Of a DNA stretch of 64,000 nucleotides, positions 18,793 to 31,520 are shown one piece after another. Each line of letters opens with the position of its first letter. Position 1 is the stretch's first letter. The notes under the pieces were generated by a model. That model searched no databases, was not told the DNA's origin, and saw nothing but the letters and a program-made list of their open reading frames with translations. The position numbers and the translations under genes were made by a program. Source of the stretch: Acanthamoeba sp. SK_2022b (Eukaryota > Discosea > Longamoebia > Acanthamoebidae); the NCBI GenBank assembly GCA_027943245.1, contig JANDJZ010000085.1:55808-119807 (forward strand), given 5' to 3'.

Positions 18793-19849
18793 CTACGGTG
18801 GTATGTCCGAAGTTTCAGAGGCATCACTGTCTTCGCTCTGATTCGCCACCTCTTCGTCGTCGTCCAAGAGCAGGTCTCCGCCCTCATCCTGCTCCCCTAT
18901 GAACAGCACCGCGGTGTCGGGGCAGCCGTAGTCGGCCAGAGCTTGAATTGCGCGCTCCCTGCATGAGCCAGTGGCTTGCATGACATACTCTACCTCCATC
19001 TCCGGAAAATCATAGCCCAGAAGTGGCTGTACAGCCCTCCTCTCCTGTTCCGCCAGCTCACGCGCGCACGTTGCATCGGCCACATACTCCACCATCAACT
19101 CTGTGATGGTTTTATAAGTCCGAAGTGACTGCGGTCAGGGTCAAAAGCCAGTACCTTGCGGGAGCAATCTGGCAATTAGTTCAGTCTGGTCTTGACTCGT
19201 GGTGCTGTAGAACATGTGCTTGCGCCCAAAGCGCACTTCATACACAGTCACGTTGGGGTAGGGGCAACGGATCTTGATCCCTGCATATCCCAGCGCATTA
19301 AAGAAGTCCGGCAGCACTCCAGAGAAGATGAGCGACCATACACTTGGTTTGAGTTTCTCTGGCGATGATCAAGAAGTCCTGCAGGGAGTCGATGGTCATG
19401 TCCAGGTGCTCCACAATCTGGAACTTGTGGTTTGGGTCGTGCCTGCTTATGCCCTCCTCACGACAATTTCTATGAGAGAATACGGGTTAGTGCTCTTCTC
19501 ATTCGCTGCCCCGCACCTCGACACGCACCTGCACAGGTCAAAGCCTTGGTCGTCACCGTCGCCGCAGTGGAAGCAGTGGAAGCGGGTTACCAGAATCTCA
19601 CGCCGGCACCCATTGCACTAACAATCCGGGACAAGGGATAGTGAGCCCGACGCCAATCGGGCGGCGCAACACAGCCAAAAGCTCACCTCAAAGAAGGTGT
19701 CATCTTCTTCCTCTTCCTCAGGTTCATCTTCGCTGTCCTTGTTCTCAGAACATTGAGCAGCAGGGTTGCCTGTGCGGTTCTCTGCACACCACGCGGCTTA
19801 GGGGGGGGGGTAGGCCCGATCGGACTTGGCACAGGGAGGTACCAGTCAT
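18793..19849 (-). CDS. ZZ-type zinc-finger protein with NAC/UBA-like C-terminus (paralogue of 35010-36458)
   Basis: A seven-base first coding exon (ATGACTG, 19849-19843) splices to AGAACCGC, giving MTENRTGNPAAQCSENKD and an acidic stretch. The next exon is a ZZ finger: CNGCRREILVTRFHCFHC, DDQGFDLC, NCREEGISRHDPNHKF. Then comes QIVEHLDMTIDSLQDFLI, an internal domain (RCPYPNVTVYEVRFGRKHMF), and a C-terminal exon. That exon holds VEYVADATCARELAEQE and EMEVEYVMQATGSCRERA, the latter resembling the UBA-like segment of NAC-alpha proteins. The tail is acidic. Exon order and content match the plus-strand gene at 35010. ZZ fingers bind protein tails such as histone H3 N-termini or N-degrons; the ligand here is unknown. 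Confidence 0.72.
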
Positions 19850-20196
19850 GTTGGCCGCTGCGGGTCTGTGGAGAACAAAGATAGCCTGCGAGTGCTGCTT
19901 TTTCGTGCCATTCTGTCAGAGTGGAAAGGTGCGAGAACCGTCCGATCGCCGTCCGTGTTGTTGGTATTCTTTTTATCCACATTTCTTATTTGTTTTTTTG
20001 TTTTCCTTGGTGGGAGAAAGGTTCTTGTGCGCGTTCCTCCACTCTCGTCGCAAACTTCCTTTCCATCTCTTCCTCCTCTTCTTCTTCCCCTTCCTTCCCT
20101 CTTTCTTTTCCAACTCCTTAAGAGGCTATTTAAGGGGTCTGTCAGTTCGGATCAACGACATTTGAGACCCAAATCACGATCTGACGCCTGCGCACG
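19850..20196. promoter_or_regulatory. Divergent promoter region; TATA-like element upstream of SLC26 gene
   Basis: 347 bp between divergent ATGs. CTATTTAAGG at about 20125-20135 lies roughly 65 nt before the SLC26 start, a plausible TATA-like element. A T/C-rich tract (about 19970-20110) precedes it. Confidence 0.4.
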
Positions 20197-23100
20197 ATGG
20201 ATTGGTTGCGGCGACTGTTCGGCACTAATCGCGGTCCCAGCGAGCGCTATCCGCTCATCAATGACGACCATCGAAGAAGACAAGAGGAAAGAGCGAAAGA
20301 AGAGGTGGAGAGAACGTGGGTGGCCGAAGAGGGCAGGCCGCTGCCCAAGGATTATCAGCACCCGGACCTTTTCCGATCGAGAGAGGCCACGATAGATCCC
20401 GACTTTGTCATGGAAACTCAGGCCGACGAGGCTGACAAGCGCCAGGAGGAGGCCTTCCTCGGTCGCTTCGTTCAGCGCCTGAAGCGACGAGGTACGCTAA
20501 CGCGCCAGCATTTATTGAAATACAATATCAATATTATTTGTCATAAATAATTCGCTAAAGAAAAATATGGTACATTTTTAAATATTAAAAAAATCATTAA
20601 ATTAATGCAGGCAAGCAAATGAGCAATAAAATTTCGTTCACCGCTGCCGAGCAGTACGGCATCATGCTCGATACGGACGAGGATCGCCTCCTGGACACCA
20701 CACAACGGTTCTCGCTCCCCCTGTTCGTCATCGCAGCGATGGTCTCGTTTGCCACGACCGCCACGCTCACACCGCAGGGGGTGTTTGAATTCCAGGTCGC
20801 ACATGCAGGTCGAGAGCTGGCTCGAGTGGAAGACCATCCGGCGACGCCTGCCGTACTACATGCCCATTACGATGTGGCTGCCCAAGTACAACTGGCGAGA
20901 GGCCCTCATCTACGATCTGTTTGCCGGCGTGGCCGTGGCCGCGATGATCATTCCTCAGGTCTGCGCATCGAGCACCCATCCTAGCGTGATGTCTCTCTGA
21001 CTCTCTCTCTCTCTCTCTCTCTCCTTTCCGTACATATGTACAGAGCATTGCGTTGTCGCTGCTGGCCGGCCTGGAGCCCATCTTTGGCCTCTATTCTGTC
21101 TGGGTACTGCAGGCCGGCTCCTTTCCACCACTAGATCAGAAGGGCCCTCGTTCTGGACCGGCCCCATCTGTTCCGCGACGTCTTCTGACAGCGCGTCCCT
21201 CTGGTCCTCCGCCATTTCCCTTTACCTCCCTCCCCCCCCACAGATCACCTGTCTGGTGTATGCCTTCATGGGCAACTCGCGACAGATGTCCTATGGTCCC
21301 GAGACCGTGGCGGCCATGCTAGTCGGTAGAGAACTCTTCTGATCGTGACCTTTCCTCTTTGCGATCGATCGATTGCCCCCCCCCCTGATCATGTGCCGTG
21401 CTTGCATTTGGGATCATGTGTGCCATAGGCCTCACCATCCAGGACAAGGATCCGGCGGATCCGGCAGCGTTTGCCCATATCCTCTCTTTCATGGTACACA
21501 GCACTGCGGCTGGTCAATGCGACGTTGTGGTGGTGCCGGCGGTGGTGGTGGTGTCTTATCGTTTGCTTTTGCAGGCGGGCGTGTTCCTGTTCGGCATGGG
21601 CGTGTTCCGGTTCGGGTTCCTGGACAGCGTCCTCTCGCGACCACTCCTCTCAGGATTCATCAACGCCGTGGCTGTCACCATCGTCATCGAACAGGTTCGC
21701 CGGCGCAGGCCTTTTATTTATGTTTATCTTCATTTCATTAGGATTTTTACCACGCCTTACAATTCTCTTGTCCACACCTTTCTTGTTCTTGTATCGAAGA
21801 GAGCAATTTTCCGTTATTATTAATTTTTGATATTATTATGATTATTATACACTTTTGAAACCATTTATGACTTTTTTCCCTGCGCGTCTACAGATCGATA
21901 CGCTCTTTGGCATACCCAATCCGGCAGCGCATGACTGGCACAAGCTTATCCACGTCTTCAACAACCTCGACGATGTCATTTGGCAGTCTGCAGTCGTCGG
22001 CACGTTCACCGCTCCGCTCCTCCCCTTCTCTCACACGTTGCCTGGAGGTCCGCCGGCAGCTCATTCTCTGTTCGTGCCGTCGCATCGCGTCGTTGGTCGT
22101 GTCGCGCACGTAGGCGTGAGCGTCATCATCCTGCTCTTGGCGTTCAAGCTCGTCAACATGCTGATCAACAAATCGGGCACAACCAAATGGTACTTCGTGT
22201 GGTTCAAGTTTGTCCCCGTACGTCCCGTCCCTCCCTCCCCGCCTGTCGACTCCCCTCCCCCTCTCATCATATCACCTCTTCGTCGTCGTCTCTGACTCGT
22301 CGATGTCGGCCATGCGGGCTTCAGGGCGTGTTGGTGGCCGTGGTCGCCAGCACGTTGGTCACGTTCCTCGTCCGGCTGGACAAGCAGGGAGTGAGCATTC
22401 TCGGCTCCATCAGTAGCTCGTTCCCCACGTACATCCTCGCCGCTTGCCCCCCCCCCCTTCCACCACGCCACTTGCCCTCTGTCGCTCCGTTTGCTTAGTC
22501 TCACGGGCGAGTCGATCTGTGCGCGCGCGTGGGTCAGGCCCTACCCGCCCCAGCTCACCTCTGCCTCAGTGATTACCGAGGCGGGACAGCCCGGTATCGT
22601 CATCGGCGTCCTGGGGTTCATCGGTACGCCCGCTCCCGCCGTTCAACCGTGTGAAAAAATAAATAATACAAAATCAAATAACAAAATTTTTACTTTAAAA
22701 ATAACCTGCAGAGTCGATCATCGTCGCCAAGTACTACGCTTCTAAGCACGGATACGGCGTGAGCCCCAACCGAGAACTCGTGGCCATGGGCATGGCCAAC
22801 ATCATCGGCTCCTTCTTCCAGTACGTTTTGTTTCACTCGCTCTCGCGCGCTCGTTTTGCGTGTGACTGACGACCGCGCGACATGCAGGACGTTCCCCACG
22901 TTCGGCAGCATGACGCGAAGCGCGGTGGCCGATATGGCGGGGGCGCGTTCGCAGCTCTACAACATCTTCGTGTCGCTCATCGTGCTGGGCACCATCCTGT
23001 TCCTCGGGCCCCTCTTCTACTACCTCCCCAAGCCCGCCCTGGCCGGCATCATCATCGTCGCCGCCTTCAACATCTTCGAATTCGAAGACATCCACGTCCT

Positions 23101-23494
23101 CTGGTCCATGCGTGCCTACAAGGTGCCGTGCGGCCCGGCCGTGTGTTGTGTGTGTGCGCGTGTGTGTGCGTGCGTGCGTGCGTGTGTGTGTGTGTGTACG
23201 TGCGTGCGTGCAGTGCAGTGCAGTGCTGGAAAGTGACTCACATGCGAACATGCGTGCGCGCTCGTGCAGGCGCTGTTGCTCTTGGCGATCACCTTCGCGA
23301 CGACGATCGCGTTGGGCATCGAGCTGGGCCTGCTGATCGGCCTGGGCATCTCCGTGTTCCTCATCATCCAGCACACGGCCTTCCCGCACATCGCCCTTCT
23401 CGGGCGCATGCCCAACACTAACAAGTATCGCGACATCGCGCTCTTCAAGGAGGCCACCACCATTCCGGTTTGTTAGCTCTCTCTCTCGCCCACC

Positions 23495-23561
<67 letters not shown>

Positions 23562-24526
23562 CACACACACCGCAGCGCAGACTAACGTGTCTTTGGGGGG
23601 CAGGGCGTGATCATCATGCGCATCGACGAGGGCCTCTATTTTGCCAACGTGGGGCAGATCAAGGAGATGCTGGCGCGTATCGAACGGCTCGGCAGCCACC
23701 TCTCGCACCCCACGGACCGGGCCAAGACCGGCCTCGCTCCGCTTGCCGGCGTCATCTTCGATGCCCGCAACATCTTCGAGATGGATCCCAGGTTCGACCG
23801 GCGACACGGCCAACGACACGACTCGTATGTGACATTGACGCTGACGTCGGTGATTGTTTGTGGGGGGGGGGTAGTGCGGTGATCATTCTGCAGGAGATGG
23901 TGCACGAGTACAAGCAGCGCAACGTGAAGGTGTGCTTCGTGAAGCTGCGTTCGGCGTTGAAGCACAGCTTCATTGCCACCGGCATCATCGACTCGATGGG
24001 AGGCCACACCGTCTTCTCCTCCCTCGTACGCTTCCCCGCCGTGTTCACACTACGTCTGCCAATCAAATCACACACACACGCGCGCGCGCGCACACACACA
24101 CTTTGCTGACGGAGGGGGGGGGGGGGACAGAGCACGGCCGTTGAGTATGTGACGCAAGGGCTCCGCCAGGATGTGGCGTACTCGTCCTACATCCACGAGC
24201 CGGAGGTGAGCGCCGGTGGCACCATGAAGAAGAAGAAGATGCCCAAGCGCGACGTCACCTGGGCCGACCTGGAGCAGGGCAGACAAAAGCTTGAGGCCTA
24301 CAGTGCCCAGATGCGTCAGGAGGGCGAGGAGGGCGATGGCGTCGGCGGCAGCGTGGCCGGTCGAGCAAGCGAGGCGAGCAGGCGAGAACTCACGGAGGAC
24401 CAGCTTGCCGAAGAGACAGACGAGGAGGAGCAAGAGGATGAGGCGAACAACGACGACGGCGATGGAACTGACCGACGAAACGTCGACAAGGGCAAGGAAG
24501 GTGGCGGGGACGGCAACGACAACTGA
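20197..24526 (+). CDS. SLC26/SulP-family anion transporter with STAS domain
   Basis: Predicted sulfate or other anion transporter at the plasma or endosomal membrane. The cytosolic N-terminus is MDWLRRLFGTNRGPSERYPLI. The SulP core begins LPYYMPITMWLPKYNWREAL and continues with DLFAGVAVAAMIIPQ, IALSLLAGLEPIFGLYSVW, MGNSRQMSYGPETVAAML and SRPLLSGFINAVAVTIVIEQ. Later blocks are VSPNRELVAMGMANIIGSFF, FPTFGSMTRSAV and LPKPALAGIIIVAAFNIF. The STAS domain starts GVIIMRIDEGLYFANV and includes GVIFDARNIFEMDP; residues near GHTVFSSL close it. A roughly 110-residue Glu-rich tail follows. At least 14 exons, several introns carrying CA/GT arrays. An extra N-terminal hydrophobic segment (LPLFVIAAMVSFATTATL) precedes the core. 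Confidence 0.93.
21001..21024. repeat. (CT)n tract in SLC26 intron
   Basis: About eleven CT units in a short intron between the VAAMIIPQ and SIALSLLAG exons. Confidence 0.85.
23143..23220. repeat. (GT)n / (TGCG)n array in SLC26 intron
   Basis: Mixed GT, TGCG and GTGCA repeats downstream of the WSMRAYK exon. It is also open in both directions but is clearly intronic. Confidence 0.85.
23500..23570. repeat. (CA)n microsatellite in SLC26 intron
   Basis: About 35 CA units with one interruption, between the core transporter exons and the STAS-domain exon. Confidence 0.95.
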
Positions 24527-24736
24527 TTTGATTTTTTTTTATTATTTTTTGTTTTTAAATTCTTATTTGTATTTGTATGCCCTTTTTGTGCATAAATCTT
24601 TACAATGCATGGGGACATGATAAATTAATAAATAAGTAGATAACACATGTTGCGTGAACGAAGGAGGGGCTCCAGGGAGATCTCTCTGTGGCCCCGCTTC
24701 TTGCTGTGTGGATGACGACGATGATTGGGTGAACTA

Positions 24737-27129
24737 TTACGAGGCCGGGACCTGGAAGAAGAAGCCGCCAGGCGACATGGACGGGCTGGCGGGAAACAGC
24801 GACGGGCTGCCGAAGGATGACACGTCGGGCGACGCTGTGCCAGGCTGATGGTGTTGGTTGGAGTCGCTCGAGTGGCCGGAGCCCCCAGTGGCCACGGACT
24901 GGGCGGCAACGTCGAAGAGGTCGTCCGGCAGCGAGATGATCTCGCCGAGCTCCTCGAAGATGTCCCCGCCGCCCGCACTCCCCGCCAGCGATTGACTGTG
25001 GCCAGCATCGGCCGCGTCGGCCTGGTGGTGACCGTGTTCGAGGTCCTGCTGCTGCTGCATCTCCATGAGCTCGCGCAGGAACTGCTGGTCGTCCACCATC
25101 TCGAGGGCCAGCGCGTCGCTGGGGTCGATCTCGCCCAGGTTCAGCTGGTTGAGGGCGTCGATGGGCGGCGACTGCTCCGCCGGAGCCGCGACGTCGGCCT
25201 GCTCCCGACCCAGCAGAGCCGAGAGGGACTGGCAAGGCTGCTCTTGCCCAGGCGAGGGAGCAGGCGAGCCGGGGATGACGCTGAAGGAGGCCGAGCAGGA
25301 GGGCGAGATGGTGGAGAAGGAGAGGGAAGGGGCGGATTCGAGGTCCATCGACTCCTGTCGCTGGCCAAAGGATGGGATGATGGGCTCTGAGTAGGACATG
25401 GACGGCGAGGGCAGCGAGTGAATCGGCTGCTGCTGTTGCTGAGGCAGCTGGGAGTGAATCCTTGGCTGCGGTTGCTGCGACTGCTGCTGCTGTGGCTGGG
25501 GAGCGAAGGGAGCGGTGAACTGGTGCTGGTGTTGCTGGACATTCGCTCGTGGCGAGAGCTGATGGTACTGGGGCAGCTGGGATGGCAGAGATTGTCGCTG
25601 CTGCTGCTGCTGCTGGAGCTGTTGTTGCATAAGCATGTGTTGCTTCTGTTGATAGTGCTGATGCTGAAGCATCTGCCTCTGCATCTGCTGCTGGTGGTTG
25701 TGTTGCATCATCAGCTGTTGCTGCTGCTGCTGCTGCTGCTGCTGTTGAAGCTGTTGCTGTTGAAGCTGTTGTTGATGCTGATGCTGCTGCTGGGAGCTCG
25801 CTCGTCCTCCCGCAGGCGAAGGTTGCTGCTGTTGAAGCTGTTGATGATGCTGCTGGCGAAGCTGTTGGAATTGTTGGAGCTGGTGCGGCTGGGCCGGCCA
25901 GGTCGACGAGGGGTCCGAGAACGAGCGCGCGCGGCGGATGATCGACGACCCGTCGCCCGCTCCAGGCGGCGCCGCCACCGCCCCCGCGAAGCCGTCGTGA
26001 CCCAGCGGGGCCACGAGCGGGTGTGACGCCGCACTGAAGGAGGTCCTCCGCCCTGACGCCGAGGGACCCGACGAACCGGAAGGGGCAACAGTGGCACAGG
26101 CAGAGGCCGACGACGAGAGCCCGGTGCCCGGGCCCGCCTTGAAGCTCTTCTTCTTGATCGGCGTGATGCGGCCCCGGCGGAACGAGCTCAGCCGTCGGAG
26201 CTTGGGCGAGGAGCCGTCAACGTTCGGTCTCTGCATCTCCTCGACAATTGCCGGCACACACGAGGAGACCGGCGAGGAGTGCGGCGGCTGATGTTGCTGT
26301 TCCTGCTCGGCCTGTTGGTGGCCTTGGTGGGCCGGCGTGTAGTGTTGCTGGTGCTGCATCTGCTGCTGTTGGTGTTGCACCTGCAACTGCTGGTGCTGCT
26401 GGAACTGCTGCGCCTGGAGAGACTGAAACAGAGAGAACGATCGCACGAATGTGAGCCATACAGCTTGAATAGAACAAGGTGTGCCTTCTTGATACCTTCT
26501 CCTTCAGTTGTTGCAGCTGTTGGAGCTTCCATTGCTTGTACATCTCTCGAAGGCGCAGCTGCTTCTTCCTCTGGATGAGCTGCTGTCGGATCTGCTGTTG
26601 CTGCTGCGGACTCAGAAGCATGAAGCGCTCGCGCCACTGGGCCTGTTTCGTGGCAACTCCGTAAGAAACCCAACTCGGAGAGGGGGAGAACGAGGACGAG
26701 AAAGGAAACGAAAACGAGGAAAAGAACGAAAGCGAAGGGACCTACCAACTGCTGCTGTTGGCGCATGACGCGAGGGTCGAGGCCCCGCTTTTGGTTTTCT
26801 TCCTCCTGCCAAGTCGGCGGCATAGCTGAGGCGGCTCCCAAAGGAATGGCGGAGGGGAAGTTCGGGTGCTGCGGTAGAGGTTGCTGCAGTTGCTTGGGAG
26901 GTAGTTGCTGCGCAACGAAGTGCTGATGCGGTTGTAGTTGTGGATGCTGCTGCTGCATCTGTGGAAACGGCTGGAAGGACTGGGAGTGATGAGGCTGGGG
27001 CTGTAGCGAGCTGGACAGGTTATGAGTCACGTGATGTGCAGAGGTTGACAAAGCAGACTGGTGATGGTAGTGCTGGCCAGGCGCCCCATGCTGTGTATGT
27101 TGTTGATGGGTCGGAGGCTGATATTCCAT
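24737..27129 (-). CDS. Glutamine-rich, probably nuclear, low-complexity protein
   Basis: The start MEYQPPTHQQHTQHG at 27129 is used because the frame upstream has no ATG. Three coding exons are read: a Q/H/P-rich N-terminus, then a conserved-looking basic helical segment (RERFMLLSPQQQQQIRQQ, LIQRKKQLRLREMYKQWK), then a long exon to 24737. The last exon has polyQ/QH tracts, a basic Ser/Arg stretch with SPKLRRLSSFRRGRITPIKK, more polyQ, and an acidic C-terminus (LNQLNLGEIDPSDALALEMV, FEELGEIISLPDDLFDV) that looks like an activation domain. The composition is typical of transcription coactivators (CRTC- or Mediator-like), but I cannot name a family. CAG/CTG triplet runs (about 25600-25860) encode the polyQ. 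It is convergent with SLC26, 210 bp apart. Confidence 0.65.
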
Positions 27130-27904
27130 ATTGTCTGTTCGATAAACAGACCTTTGCAGCAAAAGGAGAGACCTTACTCTTTAAGCCACGGAAGAGGAAG
27201 TTGAGGAGGAAGAAGCAAGCAGGAAGATAGACGAGGAAGAAGGGGCAATACGACAATGACGAACACAAACGCCAAGCAGAGTATCTCACCCTACCGCGCC
27301 AAGAGTGAATTTCGCTTGTTTGGGGAGGCAAGCCACCAGCCAATCTTACCATCGATCGAAAATTCGCGTAAGCCCTCGCCTGCTCTCGGCCGACTCACGC
27401 CAGGTTAATACAGGGCACCGGAGAATGCGAGGCACAGCATTCCAGTCTTCGGAGCTCCAAGACACCGACGCACAGGTGTGCGGTTCGTGGTCGCTGGTCC
27501 ACACCGTTAACGGGCGCTCCTCAGCAGCTGTGCCAGGTGGGGGCCAGTGCGAGTATGGCCCCAGAAGCGGGGACACTGCGCCGACGCTTCTGTGCGGCAC
27601 GTCTGCGCGGCTGGTGAGAATTTTTGTCGACCGGAGAAAAAAAGCTACAGCCAAAAAGACCACAAAAGGGCCAAAACAACGAAAGGTTTTGCTGCGTGCG
27701 GAGCAGAGCAGCCCTTGCTCCCCCGCTGTACCACAGTGACCGCAGCAGCGCATCTGCAGCAAGAAAGAGGAAGACAAATACTTCTTCCATTCGTGCCCGA
27801 GCAAGAAAGGCCAATCGTTTGATCTAGAGACTCCAGAGAGAGATTCGTAATAATTAGATCAACAAATAATTTAAAGGTGAAGAAGCAAGAAGGCACGAGG
27901 AGGA
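27130..27904. other. Divergent intergenic region, 775 bp
   Basis: Lies between the Q-rich protein and the kinase. Frames on both strands are short and without motifs. It probably contains both promoters and a 5' leader; I see no RNA gene. Confidence 0.5.
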
Positions 27905-30397
27905 ATGAACATGCGGTCTCTATTCTCAGGCAAGAAGAGCGGTGATAAGGACAAGGGCGACAAGAAGAAAGGCGGCACAGGCTCCACGCCGGGATCGACC
28001 TCTTCATCTTCAGGATCGAGCAAAGGGAGAGGTGGAAGTGGAGGGAAGAATACCAAGAAGAACCAGCCGAAGTGGGAAGACGTGCTCAAGGATGACATCC
28101 AGCCCGTGAACGAGGAAACCACTGCACACAAGAGCGGCGCCATCACCAACGTGTACATACGCGAGGACAAGGAACTTGGCCAGTACGTCCATCTATTCTC
28201 CACATCTCTTTTCGTTTCGCCATTCTAGCGAAATTGGCGCCAATGGGCTCAGAATCGCTGGACCCAGTTGTGGTACATGCAAATTTTCTTCCCCGTGGCG
28301 AGAGGATTACAAATTATTGCCTCTCTGTGGCGTGTTGATTCGTCCCTTTGTTTTTCCCCATTGTCTTTACTGCAGTATTGTTAGATTTGCATTTGATTTT
28401 GTTGTTTTTCCTTTCTACTTTGTTCCCTTGCCGTGCTACATCTCGCTGCCGTTCGCTTCGTGTTCGCTTGACGTTGTAGCGGCTCATACAGTCAGTGTGG
28501 CCTGTTATTTCAGTTATTTGGCTTCGGCCGCACATTGCATTTTTGATATTCCGCTTTGCTCGCTCCGCCCGAAATACATCGCGGGTGGTCGTGCTTACCA
28601 GCCCACGCGGCGTGCTTGTGCCGTGAGCGGGAGTGAGGCAAACACACTCTTTTGCCGCGTGCCTTCCGTTTGGCGCAGCCAGTGGCCAGGTCGTAACCGC
28701 GTGTTTTCCTCGTTACTCCGTCGTGCAGGGGTGCATTCAGCAAGGTGTTTGAGGCAACGCACCGACTCACTAAGAAGAAGTATGCCATTAAGTGCGTGTC
28801 CAAACAGGCGGCACAGGAGGTACGTGCTCGCTCTTTCCGTCCTGAACGCTCGCGTAGTTCTCGGTGTTGGTGGAAGCGTAGCTTACACGAGCCGTATCTC
28901 CGACACCGTGTCGGAGTGCAGCAAGATGTGGAGGCCGTGCGCAAGGAAATAGATTTTCTCACGCACATCAAGCACCCCAACATCATCCGTCTGTACGAGG
29001 TCTACGAGAACTCGTCCGAAATCTTCCTCGTTCTCGAACTGTACGCCTTCGCTCATCTCCCGCAGACGCTTTCAGAGACTCTCTGATCTTTCGACGCGCG
29101 CCCCTGGTCTCGGCGCTAATCTTTCGCCAAACCTGCCATCATTCTTTGCCTCGCAGCATGGAGGGAGGAGAGCTGTTTGATCGCATTGTTGCCAAGCGAT
29201 GCTTCTCTGAGGAGGAGGCCCGACGGGCGCTCTGCATGATCGCATCTGCTGTCCAGCATCTCCACTCTCACTCCATTGTGCATCGGTACCCTTTCACCCT
29301 CTCTCGCCCCGTTCTCCGGTCGTGCTCTCCCACCAAGTTCTAGTACTGACGCACGCTTCGTCGGTCACTTGTGTGCTGCCAGTGACCTGAAGCCAGAGAA
29401 TATCCTCTACAAATCCCCTAACGATGACCACCTTGTACTGAGCGACTTTGGTACGGTCCTCTTCCCTCTTCGCTTTGCCGGAGCTCTTACCAACAGCGCC
29501 TCGCTTTTGTCGCGCGTGCAGGCCTCTCAGTCGACGTTCCGGACGGCCGGTCGCTGACGCAGCCGTGCGGCACGCTGCAGTATGCAGGTAGAGCGAAATG
29601 ATGAATACCACTTTCTTCGCGATTCGCTCTTTTTTTTAACTCCGAGCTTAATACGTCTGTTCGCGGCAACCATCGCAGCACCCGAGGTTTTGACGGCGAG
29701 GACCTACCAGAAGGCAGTGGACATGTGGGGGATCGGGGTCATTGCTTACGCTCTGTATGCGCCCCCTTCGCCCGGATCCTCCGCTCTGTTGCCTGGCTCA
29801 CAATCTTTATCCATCTCGCACACAGGCTTTGCGGCTTCCCTCCATTCTACACCGCCACTGGGGATGAACAAGAACTGGCCAACAAGATCGCCGATGCCTC
29901 GTTTGAGTTCCCTTCGCCTTGGTGGGATCGAGTTTCCAGCTCTGGTACTGGCGTCATTCCATTCTTCAAGTTAGCTGGCCCTAGGAAGCTGACCAACGCC
30001 GTGTTTCTTCTTTTGTTTGATGTTGCCACTGCAGCCAAGGATATGATCTCAGGTCTGCTCGAAAAGGACCCCACAAAGCGCCTGACCGCCGAACAAATGC
30101 TGGAGCACGAGTGGATGGTGAACCCAGCTACAGAGGTGGCCTACCACGACACCGAACACGCGGGCTTTCCCTTCCAACAGAACCGCAACTCCGACCTATT
30201 CATTCATATCATCAACAAGTACACCACCCTCGCCGCTTGCTTGCAACGCTTCTTTTCTTTTTTCTTTTTTCTTTTTCTTTTCGCGCCAACACGGGCCTCA
30301 CCACGTTTCACTGGCGATCAGGACGATCGAGTACCGCCGTCAGCTGGAGGCGGAAGAGCTAGAAGAGCTCAAGCAGAAGGCCTGGTACACTGTATAG
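27905..30397 (+). CDS. CaMK-like serine/threonine protein kinase
   Basis: A Lys/Gly/Ser-rich N-terminus (MNMRSLFSGKKSGDKDKGDK) and a conserved pre-domain precede the kinase. The glycine loop LGQGAFSKVFEA is split by a 546-nt intron (28183-28728). YAIKCVSKQ holds the ATP Lys. Further blocks are EIDFLTHIKHPNIIRLYEVY, MEGGELFDRIVAKRCFSEEE, HRDLKPENIL, LSDFGLSVDV, PCGTLQYAAPEV, VDMWGIGVIAYALLCGFPPF and DPTKRLTAEQMLEHEWM. All key catalytic residues (K, HRD Asp, DFG Asp, APE) are present, so an active enzyme is expected. The C-terminus is short (EYRRQLEAEELEELKQKAW) with no obvious calmodulin-binding region. About nine exons. It is closest in style to the CaMK/DCLK group. Confidence 0.9.
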
Positions 30398-31520
30398 ACA
30401 GGCCGTACACTGCAACGCACGCCCTCACACATGGCTGCGCTAACCAGCCATTCCATCTGCCCTCGCGAATCCTCTCTCCACGTTACGTCCTCGAAACTAC
30501 TCTCCTCGTCTCCTCCCTCCGCTACGACGCGCCCACAGTTTTGTTCTCTTCATCACCGACCCTTCTCACCTCTGCTCCTCCTGCCGTGGATAGAGCCTGG
30601 CGATCGCATCTCTTTTTCTCTCTTCTCTGTCTCGCTCCTCAAGTTTTGTTTGGATGGATGGATGGATGGCTACACGCCCCCCCCCCCGGCGCAGCGTTCC
30701 TCTTCCCCGTCTCCACACCATTTCCTTCTTCGACCTCACGACTTCCACCTACACACCACGACCATGACCACGACCCCTAAGCAACGACACTCGAACCTCG
30801 GCAGCCGCACTCGCTCAAACGACAACGGATGGACGAAGCACTGCCTTCTCTCTTCTGCAACGGAGAGAGGGTCCCGCCAACGAGTAGGAGTACAGCAGCG
30901 GCAGGAGCGGCCCAGACGATACACCGCAGAGGAATCGATCTCGATGCCTCCCTGCCCATCCACCATGTAAAAACTCACTCAATGCACCACAGAAGCGCTC
31001 TCTCTGCGAGATCTTTTTCTCTTTTCTTTGGCGTTGTGCGTGTGTATTGGGAACCATCTTTGTCAGGAGCACGTGTATGGGCGTCACCTCAACAAGCGAT
31101 CCAAAAGAAAAACAGAAAACAAACTTGAACAAGTGTAGAAAATACAGCATCCTCTTTCCTTTCATGGGACCATTTTCCCTACAGGATCGCGCTACCCTTT
31201 GTCTTCCCTCCACCTTCCCGGGCACCATGGAACGAGCTTTCCGCACGCCCTGTTTTCCTCCAATGGCTGTCTCTCAACTCCTTTAAGGGAGCCAATGGGA
31301 CGCAAGTGCACCAGATGAACCGGACAGCAGTAAGCGCCTGCACAGCTTTCCTTCAGGTTTTCGGCTGGAGGCGCATCAGGCCTGAGATCGTTGAGCGCAG
31401 CGTTCCACCGTGCAGCCATTCTGCATTGCTCCCCACACCCCACCAGAGCACCTTTCACCAACTCACCCTGCGCAACCACACCTCAACCAGACAGCCCTTC
31501 CAACACCCCCGCACACACCA
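30398..31520. other. Long intergenic stretch (1.1 kb) between kinase and catalase
   Basis: 3' flank of the kinase plus the catalase promoter. It contains a short (ATGG)n run at about 30653-30668, C-runs, and CTCCTTTAAGGGAG near 31280, a near-palindrome that could be a TATA-like element. No convincing exon was found. Confidence 0.45.

Noticed and set aside
24737..26446. Plus-strand Leu-rich frames over 25418-26026
   Set aside because: Complement of CAG/CTG polyQ tracts; products are poly-Leu with no start context or motif.
30431..30970. Plus-strand frame of 179 codons downstream of the kinase
   Set aside because: Ser/Pro/Thr-rich, crosses C-runs and ATGG repeats, has no motif or splice connection; likely 3' flank.
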